A stretch of 64,000 nt of DNA, from assembly GCA_946414025.1 (NCBI GenBank), contig CAMKMX010000006.1, positions 30,158 through 94,157 on the forward strand. The letters run 5' to 3'. Every line of letters begins with the position of its first letter. Positions within the stretch are counted from its first letter, which is position 1. The notes beneath the pieces were generated by a model. The model worked only from the letters and a program-made list of their open reading frames with translations, searched no databases and was not told the origin of the DNA. The position numbers were made by a program, and so were the translations under genes. The stretch is from an uncultured Fibrobacter sp. (lineage in GTDB: Bacteria; Fibrobacterota; Fibrobacteria; Fibrobacterales; Fibrobacteraceae). Below, in pieces: positions 28,042 through 37,455 of the stretch.

Positions 28042-28842
28042 ATGGCTGCAAAAAAGAAACAAGCGATTTCGACGATTCCGGGCAAGATGATTTACCACAA
28101 CATGGACTTTATCGACAGCGACAGTGGCCGCCCCATCAGGATTATCGCCGAATTCATGGCTCCCAACCAGATTTTCCAGCAGGAAGGTGTCCAGAACACC
28201 ATCGTGTTCTTCGGTTCGGCCCGCACGCTGCCCATGGCAGAAATCAAGAAGCGCATGAAGGGCTGCAAGGACAAAAAAGAACTGGCCCGCCTTAAACGTC
28301 TGGAAACCGTAGCGGGTTACTACGACGCCGCCCACGAACTGAGTGCAAAAATAGGCCGCTGGGCCAACAAGCAGCACAAGGGTTTTGCCATCATGACGGG
28401 CGGCGGCCCGGGCATCATGGAAGCGGGCAACCGTGGCGCCAACGACGTAGGAACTTCTTCCGTCGGCCTCAACATCAGGCTCCCCTTCGAGCAGCACCCC
28501 AACCCCTATATCGACGACGAACTGAACCTGCAGTTCCGCTACTTCTTTATCCGTAAGTACTGGTTCATGAAGTTGGCCAGAGCCATGGTGGTTTTCCCCG
28601 GCGGTTTCGGCACCCTGGACGAGATGTTCGAAATCCTCACCCTCATCCAGACCAAGAAATACGGCGACCGCATGCCCGTGGTCATTTTCGGCAGCAAGTA
28701 CTGGAACAAGGTTCTCAACTGGAACTATCTGGCCGAAACGGGAATGATCGACAAGGAAGATCTCAAGCTGTTCCACTTCTGCGACACGGTAGATGACGCC
28801 TACAACGTGATTACCAAAGCCTTGGAAAAGACGATGGAATAA
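28042..28842 (+). CDS. LOG family (lysine decarboxylase-like) nucleotide phosphoribohydrolase
   Basis: GGGPGIMEAGNRGA and PGGFGTLDEMFE motifs. Confidence 0.88.
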   Translation: MAAKKKQAISTIPGKMIYHNMDFIDSDSGRPIRIIAEFMAPNQIFQQEGVQNTIVFFGSARTLPMAEIKKRMKGCKDKKELARLKRLETVAGYYDAAHELSAKIGRWANKQHKGFAIMTGGGPGIMEAGNRGANDVGTSSVGLNIRLPFEQHPNPYIDDELNLQFRYFFIRKYWFMKLARAMVVFPGGFGTLDEMFEILTLIQTKKYGDRMPVVIFGSKYWNKVLNWNYLAETGMIDKEDLKLFHFCDTVDDAYNVITKALEKTME

Positions 28843-28846
28843 GAAA

Positions 28847-28920
28847 TTTCAGAATTCGGATTTCGGATTTCAGAATTATTTAAAATGCAACTCTGAATTC
28901 TGAACTCTGAATTCCGAATT
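28847..28920. repeat. Intergenic word-repeat class A inverted pair
   Basis: AATTCGGATTTCGGATTTCAGAATT versus reverse complement of AACTCTGAATTCTGAACTCTGAATTCCGAATT. Confidence 0.75.
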
Positions 28921-28936
28921 AGCTATCTTTGGACGC

Positions 28937-30034
28937 ATGCTCAGGAACATCCTTGCCGAGACCTTGGACAGAGTGTCAAGAAACCTGGCGCTCCGGCCCC
29001 ACTACACCATGGAAGAATACCAAAGGTGGTTCGACCAGAACCCAGAATTCTTGCACAGCGGCGCCATGGAAAAAATCGAGCTGGTGGAGCCCCTTACCCT
29101 GGAGGGCACCAACAACCTGTATCGGGCAAATTTCTGGATTGAGCATCCCGGTTACAGCGACCACTTTGGCGAGCGGGAAATCGTCGTGAAAATCTGCAAG
29201 TTCTGGGCGGCACCGGGCAAGAACAGGCTCCACCGCCTGAACATGCTGCTCAGCGCCTTCCAAGACGAAATCCGCATCAACAACCTGATTCGCGCCACCA
29301 ACATCGAAGGCGTGGTCCAGAGTTTTGGCGGCGGCCTCGCCGGCAGGCACCCCTACCTCAAGATGGAATTCATCAAGGGCTGTTCCTTGGACAAGATGTT
29401 CAAGACAAAGCTCACCGACGACGAGATCCTCCACCGCATCGCCCAGATTGCCTACCTGGCCAACACAATCAGCCAGCTGCACTACTACCAGGTCATCCAC
29501 AAGGACTTGAAGCCCAAGAACCTGCTCTTGTGCCAAAATCCCTTGCACAAGAACAACCACAAGATTCTCATCTGCGATTTCGGTTACGCCCAGGCGAAAC
29601 TGCGAGAGACGGTGAACGAGTACGGTGGGCAGCTGACGCCCTGCTACAGCGCTCCCGAGCAGGCCATCATGGGCGAGAACCTTTCGTCTTCGGTGGACTA
29701 TTTCAGCTTCGGCATCATCGTCCACGAATACCTTACCGGCGAAAAACTGTTCCCACGGGCCATGGACATCTTTACCGAAGACGGCTACCGCATTACAGAC
29801 CGGTATTTGGAATACCTGAAGACCGGCCGGGAAAACAAGTTCCAGGACCCAAGATTCCCGGAGCTTTCGGAATGGATCGACCGGCTCACCATTTTTGACA
29901 GTTTCGAGCGGATGCAAAGCTGCCCGAACCTTTTTGAAATCGCGCACAAATTAAGGGAGAAGGTCAACGCCCTGGGTTATCGGGACGTGAATACCGACTT
30001 CTTGTGGAACCAGCTCAGGGAATACAACAGGTAG
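28937..30034 (+). CDS. Hanks-type serine/threonine protein kinase-like protein
   Basis: VIHKDLKPKNLL, ICDFGYAQ, YSAPEQAIM, SVDYFSFGIIVHEYLTGE. Confidence 0.85.
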   Translation: MLRNILAETLDRVSRNLALRPHYTMEEYQRWFDQNPEFLHSGAMEKIELVEPLTLEGTNNLYRANFWIEHPGYSDHFGEREIVVKICKFWAAPGKNRLHRLNMLLSAFQDEIRINNLIRATNIEGVVQSFGGGLAGRHPYLKMEFIKGCSLDKMFKTKLTDDEILHRIAQIAYLANTISQLHYYQVIHKDLKPKNLLLCQNPLHKNNHKILICDFGYAQAKLRETVNEYGGQLTPCYSAPEQAIMGENLSSSVDYFSFGIIVHEYLTGEKLFPRAMDIFTEDGYRITDRYLEYLKTGRENKFQDPRFPELSEWIDRLTIFDSFERMQSCPNLFEIAHKLREKVNALGYRDVNTDFLWNQLREYNR

Positions 30035-30038
30035 TGTC

Positions 30039-31553
30039 ATGGGAGACATTTTGAACAGCGTCAAGGATTTTTTGAAAGGACTCAAGGTCCACCACTATAT
30101 CGTTTTTGGCTTGGTGATTGCCATCGGCATTTTCAACGCCGTCACCGCCCTTTCGCCGCAAATCAAGCAGAAACAGCGGGAATCCAACATCGAAAAAACC
30201 TTTGACCAGTGGTGGGAAGATGAAGGGGCCAAGCAGTTCGAATCCGTTGGCCTCAAGGCCGACGAAAAGACCCGAAACGAAGAGTTCGAGCAGTTCCGTG
30301 AACGCTACCTGAAAGAGAACGGCGCCCTGGTGGTAGAAGAACGCGTAGAACAGATGAAAAAGGAATTCCGGGAATGGTGGGAAATCAAGGGCGGCAAGGA
30401 AGAGTTCATCAAGGAGCACAACTACTATCCTAAAGAAAACGACTTTGTCCGCGAGCAGAACAAGTGGATCAAGGCTTACACCGACAAGCACCTGCGCTAC
30501 CGTCTGGCTTTTGTGCCTGCCGAAGAAGAATATGACAGGCTTCTGACCAGCTGGATTCTTTTTCCGGGGGTATTAAGCTTCTTGCTGTTCGCAGGTTTCT
30601 TCTGCTTCGCCTACTACAGGCTTTCGGACCGGTGGGGCGTGGCGGTTGCATCCGGCATTGCAGCAGGACTTGTCCTCGTTGGCGGAATTTTCGTGTCTCT
30701 CTTTACGGCAACGTCCTTCTTTGACCACTACGCGGTGGAGCGGTACATGGGCGCAAGTGTTGCCCTGTGCTTTATGCTGGGAGCGGTAGCGTTCCCGCCT
30801 TCTAACGACAAGGTCTCAACACTCACAAAAGGGATTGCCATCGCAGGTGTTGCCCTGGATGTTCTGGTGAACTTCGCGCTGAACGGAGGTATTTTCGGTG
30901 CCGTGGGCGTTGCAAGCCTTGTTGCCTTCGGGCTCGGTGCCTTAGCCGGGAGCAAGATTCCCCGCAGGCTCAAGACTATCCAAGAGCACCAGGCCGACGC
31001 CCTGGCAGAACGTCTCAAGAAAAACGCGGCAGCAAACCCGATGGCCGCGCGGAAAGCCCGGAACAGGGCCCTCATAGACCAAGGACTGGACGAGGCCAAC
31101 AAGGCCCACTACGAAGCCGCTCAACGGACGCTGAGCCAGGCAATGAACGCCCTCTTGCAGGAACACCCCGTCGATTCCCCCGCCATCAAGAAACTTGCGG
31201 ACCTGATGACCAGCCCCAGCGTGTTTATCGAGGTTCCCAGCGCCCAGTGGCTGGAATGGGGTGAAACGGCCAAATCCAAGACCAGCCTGGATTCTGCCCT
31301 TGTCCTTCTGGAAAAAGGTCTTTCCCTAGAAACCAACGTGACCCTTGCCCGCCGCGCCCTCTACAACATCGGCGAAATCCGGGTCAACAGAAATTGGGAT
31401 TTGGAGCAGGGTATCGCAAGGCTCAACAAGGTTCTGGAACTGGGCGATGGCGATATCCTGGCCGTGCAGGCCCGCAAGATGCTTGCCAAAGCCGAAAGCC
31501 TGAAACCCGCCAAGGAAGAGAGCGAAGCTCCCGAAACGGAACCGGAATCGTAA
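30039..31553 (+). CDS. Membrane protein with C-terminal TPR-like helices
   Basis: N-terminal TM helix, central multi-TM block and a helical repeat region; 4 bp after the kinase gene. Confidence 0.65.
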   Translation: MGDILNSVKDFLKGLKVHHYIVFGLVIAIGIFNAVTALSPQIKQKQRESNIEKTFDQWWEDEGAKQFESVGLKADEKTRNEEFEQFRERYLKENGALVVEERVEQMKKEFREWWEIKGGKEEFIKEHNYYPKENDFVREQNKWIKAYTDKHLRYRLAFVPAEEEYDRLLTSWILFPGVLSFLLFAGFFCFAYYRLSDRWGVAVASGIAAGLVLVGGIFVSLFTATSFFDHYAVERYMGASVALCFMLGAVAFPPSNDKVSTLTKGIAIAGVALDVLVNFALNGGIFGAVGVASLVAFGLGALAGSKIPRRLKTIQEHQADALAERLKKNAAANPMAARKARNRALIDQGLDEANKAHYEAAQRTLSQAMNALLQEHPVDSPAIKKLADLMTSPSVFIEVPSAQWLEWGETAKSKTSLDSALVLLEKGLSLETNVTLARRALYNIGEIRVNRNWDLEQGIARLNKVLELGDGDILAVQARKMLAKAESLKPAKEESEAPETEPES

Positions 31554-31566
31554 ACGTACTCCCTTC

Positions 31567-31596
31567 TTGTCATCCCCGACTTGGTCGGGGATCCCC
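31567..31596. repeat. Dispersed palindromic element (GTCATCCCCGACTTGGTCGGGGATCCCC)
   Basis: Perfect ATCCCCGAC/GTCGGGGAT arms; near-identical copy at 52221-52250. Confidence 0.8.
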
Positions 31597-31618
31597 CATA
31601 TTTTATATATTTCACAAT

Positions 31619-31813
31619 ATGAAAAGACTGGTCCACGATAGAAAGAAATGCCTGGAATGTGCAGGCTGCGTTGGCGTATGCCCCGCCATGGCGCTTGACA
31701 TGTATAACCTGGACCTGCAAATCGACCACGAGAAATGCACCAAGTGCGGCACCTGCACCAGGGCATGCCCCGTAGGGGCACTAACGCTTGAGGAGGTGGC
31801 CGATGCTTCGTGA
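31619..31813 (+). CDS. 2[4Fe-4S] ferredoxin-like protein
   Basis: CLECAGCVGVCP and CTKCGTCTRACP cluster motifs; ATG at 31619. Confidence 0.9.
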   Translation: MKRLVHDRKKCLECAGCVGVCPAMALDMYNLDLQIDHEKCTKCGTCTRACPVGALTLEEVADAS

Positions 31814-33002
31814 AGAATATGACGTTGTGGTTATCGGCGCGGGCCCCGGCGGTTCCGTTGCTGCCCGAGAACTTGCAAAGCGTGGCCGCTCCGTGCTGCT
31901 TTTAGAGAAGCGCGAAAAAATCGGCTACCCGGTGCGTTGCGGCGAGGCCAGCACAAACCTTTCAGACCTAGAAAGCTACGGTCCTATCGACGAAGACTGT
32001 ATCGAGACCATCATCAACGGCATCTACATCTACGGCCCTGCAGGCGTGAACATCGAAGTTCCGAAGCCCGGCATGGGGCTCATGCTGAACCGCGAAAAGT
32101 TCGACCCCCTGCTCGCCCACCTGGCCGAAAATGACGGCGTAGAACTGGTGACCCTTGCCCGAGCCGAATCCGTAAGCGACGTAATGGGCAAGGAACCCAA
32201 CGGCTACCGCACGGTCCGCGTGGTAGAAGGTCTCGGGGATGCTGTGCGCACATCTGAAGTCCGGGCCAAGATGGTCATTTCGGCAGAAGGCGTAGAGGCC
32301 CGCATCGGACGGAGTCTCGGGCTCAAGTGCCTGCAGGCCCCCACCATGACCTGCACCGGCGTGGACATTCAGGTAGAAGGCCTGCTGACAAAACCCGATT
32401 ACCTCACCTTCTGGCAGGGCCACGACTTTATCAACGACGGCTACATCTGGAGTTTCCCCAAGCAGAAATCGAACGTCACCAACTTCGGTGCGGGATTCCT
32501 GTTCGGCGGCAAGCACGAAAAGAACATCCTGGAAACCACCCAGGAATGGCTAGACAAGCTGTTCCCCGGCTCCAAGGTGAACAAGGTGGTGGGAGGACTC
32601 GTTCCGGTCTCCAGCACCCTCAAGAGTTACATCCTGGACCGTTTTGCCCTGGTGGGCGACGCCGCCCACCACACGAACCCCCTCACCGGAGGCGGCATCG
32701 CGGCGGCCATGCGGGCCGGACGGTATTGTGCCAATACCGTGCACCAGGGCCTGGAATGCGGAAACCTTTCAAAGGCATTCCTCAAGAACTACGAGAACAC
32801 CTGCTACCTCAAGTTCGGAAGCACCCACGATTTCGAGTTCAAGTTCCGCAAGTTCCTGCTGAACATCGACCGGGACGAACAAATCGGGCTCTACAAGGTG
32901 TTGCAGGGTTTCGCCCTCAGCGGCTACAAGAAATCCGCCTTCCTGAAAACCCCCTTGCAATCAGCCAAATACCTCTGGAAATTCCTGAAGTTCAAAGGCT
33001 AG
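31803..33002 (+). CDS. Geranylgeranyl-reductase-family FAD-dependent oxidoreductase
   Basis: VVVIGAGPGGSVAARELAKRG, YPVRCGEA, FALVGDAAHHTNPLTGGGIAAAMRAG. Confidence 0.88.
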   Translation: MLREEYDVVVIGAGPGGSVAARELAKRGRSVLLLEKREKIGYPVRCGEASTNLSDLESYGPIDEDCIETIINGIYIYGPAGVNIEVPKPGMGLMLNREKFDPLLAHLAENDGVELVTLARAESVSDVMGKEPNGYRTVRVVEGLGDAVRTSEVRAKMVISAEGVEARIGRSLGLKCLQAPTMTCTGVDIQVEGLLTKPDYLTFWQGHDFINDGYIWSFPKQKSNVTNFGAGFLFGGKHEKNILETTQEWLDKLFPGSKVNKVVGGLVPVSSTLKSYILDRFALVGDAAHHTNPLTGGGIAAAMRAGRYCANTVHQGLECGNLSKAFLKNYENTCYLKFGSTHDFEFKFRKFLLNIDRDEQIGLYKVLQGFALSGYKKSAFLKTPLQSAKYLWKFLKFKG

Positions 33003-33013
33003 CTAACCGCTTC

Positions 33014-33122
33014 TGACTACACACTCGCCTTTTTTGTCATTGCACTTTGTGCATGACTTGCGGCTCGGTATATCCAAAAAATAAAGTTTTTTGACTACAC
33101 ACTCGCCTTTTTTTGTCATTGC
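33014..33122. repeat. Direct repeat pair TGACTACACACTCGCCTTTTTTGTCATTGC
   Basis: Copies at 33014-33043 and 33092-33122, ~78 bp apart. Confidence 0.8.
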
Positions 33123-33206
33123 GAGGATGCGAAGCATCCGTGGCAATCTAGACCAGCGTTTTTTTCTATATTTGCGCTCGAAAATAACGCATTCAAGGAG
33201 TTTTCC

Positions 33207-33983
33207 ATGTTCAAGAAAATCGCTTTGGCCTCGGCTCTCGCCGCAAGTGCCGCATTCGCCACCTGGAACTACTACCCGGTTCTCGAAGCCGGCAAGGGTT
33301 CCGCCGAAGCTGGCCTCTACTACGACTGGGACCACGACTGGTCTCAAGCAGGTCTCAAAATCGGAGCTCGCTACAGCCTGATTCAGAATTTGGAACTGTC
33401 CCTGCAAGGCTGGGGTTATCAGCTCTGGAGCGAAACGGATTGTGATGGCTGCGCCAACGGCGGTGACGGTCTCCGTGACCTGACTTTGGGAGTCCGTTAT
33501 GGAATTGCTCCCATGATTACCATCTTTGGCGACGTTCATTTGCCCATCGGCGGCGATGAGGTTACCAGCGATGAAATCTTCATTTACGCTGGCGCCCAGT
33601 TCAGCATGCCCATCAACGAAGTTCCCGGCATGAAGTTCGGTACCGAAGCCGGCGTTCTCTGGGGTTTTGAACACGACAACTATGAACGCGGACTTGACAT
33701 CCATCTGGGTGGCGAATTGGCATACACCGTTCCCGACGTGGGCGTGACCCCCTTCGTTGGCCTGCAACTCAAATACCGCTTGACCGAAAGCACCTGGGAC
33801 GACCACGGAACGGAAAGAGGACACAATGACGACGGCAACAAGCAAATCAACATCTGGCTGGGCGCCGATTACTTCGTGATTCCCAACCAGCTGGACTTGA
33901 TTGCAAAGCTCTTTATCCGCAGCGGAAAGGTTGACGACGGTGATGCCAGCGGCATCTACGTCGGTGCCGAATTCTTCTTCTAA
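33207..33983 (+). CDS. Putative outer-membrane beta-barrel protein
   Basis: Signal peptide MFKKIALASALAASAAFA; alternating beta-strand pattern; C-terminal VGAEFFF. Confidence 0.75.
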   Translation: MFKKIALASALAASAAFATWNYYPVLEAGKGSAEAGLYYDWDHDWSQAGLKIGARYSLIQNLELSLQGWGYQLWSETDCDGCANGGDGLRDLTLGVRYGIAPMITIFGDVHLPIGGDEVTSDEIFIYAGAQFSMPINEVPGMKFGTEAGVLWGFEHDNYERGLDIHLGGELAYTVPDVGVTPFVGLQLKYRLTESTWDDHGTERGHNDDGNKQINIWLGADYFVIPNQLDLIAKLFIRSGKVDDGDASGIYVGAEFFF

Positions 33984-34089
33984 AGAGGTATCAGGTCGCC
34001 TTGCGTAAGCAAGGCTTTGAGGTCGCGCAGAGCGCTCTGAGCATTGAGCAGAGAGTTCTCAGATGAGACCGTAAATGTTTACAAGAAAG

Positions 34090-34120
34090 GCGTGCTGATT
34101 TTCAGCACGCTCTTTTTTTT
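34090..34120 (+). terminator. Rho-independent terminator
   Basis: GCGTGCTGA-TTT-TCAGCACGC followed by T8. Confidence 0.9.
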
Positions 34121-34154
34121 GTTTTACTGTCACCCTGGAGGGAACGTTATTCAC

Positions 34155-34554
34155 GCTGTCACCCTGGAGCACGAAGTGCGATAGGGCCCATTACAGCAGA
34201 TAAAACAAGTCTTTCCATCCCGGATTCATGGATTGAATTAATCCTATTTTCTTTTCCCTAAGCATATTCTTCAGGGTCTTTTCATGTTCAATGGCATGGC
34301 GCATATCAGTATGCTCTTCAAAATACCCTAACTTATCCACATTGTATTTCTTGGTAAATCCTTCGAAGATTTTTTCTTTATGTTGAGTCACTCGATTTTT
34401 CAAATCACTCGTAACACCAATATATAATGTTCCATTCTTTTTATTGAATAAAATGTATGTATAGCCTTTCTTTTGCATAAGGTGGAAAATACAAAACTAC
34501 AAATAGGAAAGCAATGGATTCTATCGCTTCACTGCGTTCCGCTCCAGAATGACA
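34155..34554. mobile_element. Candidate mobile unit: GIY-YIG nuclease ORF between inverted repeats
   Basis: Left TGTCACCCTGGAGCACGAAGTGCGATAGG; right (reverse complement) TGTCATTCTGGAGCGGAACGCAGTGAAGCGATAGA. Confidence 0.55.
34191..34478 (-). CDS. GIY-YIG nuclease family protein
   Basis: GYTYILFNKKNGTLYIGVTSDLKNRVTQHKEK. Confidence 0.92.
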   Translation of the reverse strand: MQKKGYTYILFNKKNGTLYIGVTSDLKNRVTQHKEKIFEGFTKKYNVDKLGYFEEHTDMRHAIEHEKTLKNMLREKKIGLIQSMNPGWKDLFYLL

Positions 34555-34567
34555 CTATAAGATTGCA

Positions 34568-36388
34568 TCACTTCACGTCATATTCCGGAACCGGCAGGCT
34601 CTCCCCTGCCTTCATGGCCTTGTCAAGAGCCTCGGACTTCGTGGGGTCCAGCCACCAGTAAACGGGAATGGCGTCTTCGCGGTTGAAGCGGTCGAAGACT
34701 TTATCCGGAGTCCCGTAGCGGTTCCAGTAGAGAATGCGGTGGTGGTCACATTGCCACATGAGCACGTAGGGCACGATTTCAGCCAGGCGGTTATCCAGCG
34801 CCTTCAGGATTTCGTTGCGCTTGGCGAGGTCAAATTCCGTCTTCTGCAAGTTGATTAAGCTGTCGACAACTTTATCCTGTACACCGGCCAAGTTGTTCGT
34901 TCCCTTCTGAAGCGCTGTCGTAGAATTCCAGCTGGCTTCCGGGTCGCGAAGGCGGCCTGCACCCCAGTTCACCCAGTAAAGGTCAAAGTCCGCATCGTCC
35001 AAGCGCTTGCGCAAGGTACTCTGCGACATCTGTTCGATGGTCGCCACGACGCCCACCTTCTTCAGGTCCTCCTGGAACAGCGTGAGGTGGCGCAAGTCTT
35101 CTTGGCTCGTGATAAAGTTAATGGCAAACGGCTTGCCGTCTTTTTCCAGCACACCCTGGGCGTTCACCTTGTAGCCCGCTTCGGCAAAGAGTGCGCGTGC
35201 GCTATCCGGATTGAACTTGTAGAGGGTTGCCGTGGGATTCTGGTTGCCTTCCCACAGGTCGGGGTAATAGCTGTTGAGCAAGAAGTACTGGTTGTACATG
35301 TACTTTTCGTTCATGGCTTCGCGGTTCAGGAGCATGTTGAGCGCACGACGCACGCGGACATCTTGGAACTGGGGCTTGCGCAAGTTGATAGCCATGCCCT
35401 GGAAACCGATAGGTTCCTTGTTGAAAATGCGCTGCTTCACGGCCCAGCCTTTCTGAATGGCATCGAAATCCGTCTGTTTCATCCAAATGCTGCTGGTGTA
35501 AATGGCGTAGGCGTTGATGTCCTGCTTCTTGAAGGCTTCGAGGGCCTTCGTCTGGTCGTTCATGAAGCGGTAGCGGATTTTTTCAAAGTTGTACTTGCCA
35601 CGGTTCCAGTTCTTCTTGAAGCCCCACCAGTCGGCACGTCGAGCAAGTTCCACATAGCGGTCTTCGCGGAAGGTCTTGATCTTGTACGGGCCAGACACCA
35701 CCGGGAATTCATAACGGATCTGGTTGAAGTCCTTATCTGCCCACGCATGCTTCGGAAAGGCGAGCATTCCCGCCGCTTCCCAGAAGTTACCCCAGTGGGA
35801 TTCCTTCGCTGTCATCTTGATGGTCAAGCTATCCACCACCTCGGGGCGGTCAAAGCGGCTGAGCCCCACCTTGAATATGGGCGTGAGGTTCTTCTCGTCC
35901 ATGATGACGTCGTAGTAGAACTGCACATCTTCGGCGGTCACCGGCTTGCCATCGCTCCACTTGGCCCGCGGGTCTACATGGAAGGTAAACGTCTTGCCGT
36001 CTTCGGACACGTTCCAGCTGTCGGCGAGGATTCCCACTTCGCGGTCTTCGGTAGAATGCAGGCTCACAAGAGGCTCGAACATCATGCCCATAAGTTCGGC
36101 GGAGAAACTGTTGTAGTCTTCCCACATGTTAAACGACTTAGGCATGGCGGAGCCCCAAAGTGTAATCGTTCCGCAAGGGCGGGCATCCTTCGAGGCAATG
36201 GGGTCGAACTCGCCCGTGGCGGTAGTATCGACCGGCAACTCGGGACAGTTTAAATCAACATTCTTGCCCGCGGACTTCGTACCTGCGGAGCCCTGCTCAT
36301 TGCAGGCCGTAAGGGCGAGGGATACCACCATCAGGGACGTCGCGACAGCCAACACCGTAGGCCGTAATTGCATTTTATCTCTTTTCAT
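34568..36388 (-). CDS. Peptide ABC transporter substrate-binding lipoprotein (SBP family 5)
   Basis: Lipobox LALTAC; FHVDPRAKWSDGKPVTAEDVQFYYDVI; MLNREAMNEKY. Start at MKRDKMQLR preferred. Confidence 0.9.
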   Translation of the reverse strand: MKRDKMQLRPTVLAVATSLMVVSLALTACNEQGSAGTKSAGKNVDLNCPELPVDTTATGEFDPIASKDARPCGTITLWGSAMPKSFNMWEDYNSFSAELMGMMFEPLVSLHSTEDREVGILADSWNVSEDGKTFTFHVDPRAKWSDGKPVTAEDVQFYYDVIMDEKNLTPIFKVGLSRFDRPEVVDSLTIKMTAKESHWGNFWEAAGMLAFPKHAWADKDFNQIRYEFPVVSGPYKIKTFREDRYVELARRADWWGFKKNWNRGKYNFEKIRYRFMNDQTKALEAFKKQDINAYAIYTSSIWMKQTDFDAIQKGWAVKQRIFNKEPIGFQGMAINLRKPQFQDVRVRRALNMLLNREAMNEKYMYNQYFLLNSYYPDLWEGNQNPTATLYKFNPDSARALFAEAGYKVNAQGVLEKDGKPFAINFITSQEDLRHLTLFQEDLKKVGVVATIEQMSQSTLRKRLDDADFDLYWVNWGAGRLRDPEASWNSTTALQKGTNNLAGVQDKVVDSLINLQKTEFDLAKRNEILKALDNRLAEIVPYVLMWQCDHHRILYWNRYGTPDKVFDRFNREDAIPVYWWLDPTKSEALDKAMKAGESLPVPEYDVK

Positions 36389-36517
36389 AATCAAATCCTC
36401 AGGTCTGGATGGACGGCTTCGCCGTCCGAGGCTTCGACTCGGAAATATAATCAAACCAGTTTGATTCTACTTCACTCGCCTCGCACTCTTTCCTTCACTT
36501 CGTGCTTCGCACTCCGT

Positions 36518-37270
36518 TCAGGATGACGCGTTCTCTTTCAAGAGCATCTCCAGCGTCACACGGGAGGCCTCTTGCTCGGCCTTCTTCTTGTTGCCGCCCT
36601 GGCCACGACCGTAAACCTTGCCGTTCACATGAACTTCGGTGGTGAACAGTTTCTGGTGTTCAGGTCCGGATTCTTCCACCAGCACGTATTCCGGCACCGT
36701 GTGGAGCTTTCCTTGCAGGTATTCCAGCAGGGCGCTCTTGTGGTTCACAAAGTCTTCGGCCACGATAATTTCCTTGGCCCGAGGAAAATGGAACTTGTTC
36801 AGAATGGCACGGACCTCTTCCAGCCCGCCATCCAGGTACACCGCCCCCAGCACCGCCTCGTAGGCGTCGGCCAGAATGCTTTCCTTGCCCCGACCACCCA
36901 TCTTGGCTTCGGCCTTGCCCATCTTGATGAACTCGCTCAGGCTCCATTCCTTAGAGGACTGGGCGCAGGCATGGCCAGAGACAATGGCGCTTTTCCGCTT
37001 GGAAAGCTCCCCTTCCGGGTCGTCGGGGTACATCTTGTAAAGGAACTCGGTGGTGAGCATGTTCAGCACGGAATCGCCCAGAAATTCCAGGCGTTCGTTG
37101 TTGCTCTCGTAAGGCATGTCCGTGCCCGACAAGAAGGACCGGTGGACCAGGGCATGGGCCAAAAGTTCCGGGTCCTTGAACCCGTACCCGAGCTTCGCCT
37201 CAAGCCCGCCACCGGACTTCTGGCGAAACCAGAGTTTGAAAATCTTGTGTAAAAGGTTGGTTTGTTCCAT
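36518..37270 (-). CDS. rnc: Ribonuclease III
   Basis: NERLEFLGDSVLNM signature and C-terminal dsRBD (GRGQGGNKKKAEQEAS). Confidence 0.95.
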   Translation of the reverse strand: MEQTNLLHKIFKLWFRQKSGGGLEAKLGYGFKDPELLAHALVHRSFLSGTDMPYESNNERLEFLGDSVLNMLTTEFLYKMYPDDPEGELSKRKSAIVSGHACAQSSKEWSLSEFIKMGKAEAKMGGRGKESILADAYEAVLGAVYLDGGLEEVRAILNKFHFPRAKEIIVAEDFVNHKSALLEYLQGKLHTVPEYVLVEESGPEHQKLFTTEVHVNGKVYGRGQGGNKKKAEQEASRVTLEMLLKENASS

Positions 37271-37276
37271 ATACGG

Positions 37277-37396
37277 TAGTGAGTTGTGAGTCCGCTTCGC
37301 TATGAGTCATGAGTTCCTAAAATCGCGGCTTTGCCGCCATCTTTCACTCAAAGCCCTGCACAGCAGGGCGAGCTCAGGACTCATCACTCAAAACTA
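37277..37396. repeat. Intergenic word-repeat class B inverted pair with internal GC-rich hairpins
   Basis: TAGTGAGTTGTGAGTC..TATGAGTCATGAGTTCC and ..ACTCATCACTCAAAACT. Confidence 0.65.
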
Positions 37397-37399
37397 AAA

Positions 37400-37427
37400 A
37401 AGGGCAGCCTCATCCGGGCCACCCTGT
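37400..37427 (-). terminator. Terminator of the fab/acp operon
   Basis: On - strand GGGTGGCC..GGCTGCCC followed by a T run. Confidence 0.6.
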
Positions 37428-37455
37428 CCAGTTTCTTTATCGAAGCAGGCCTAAA

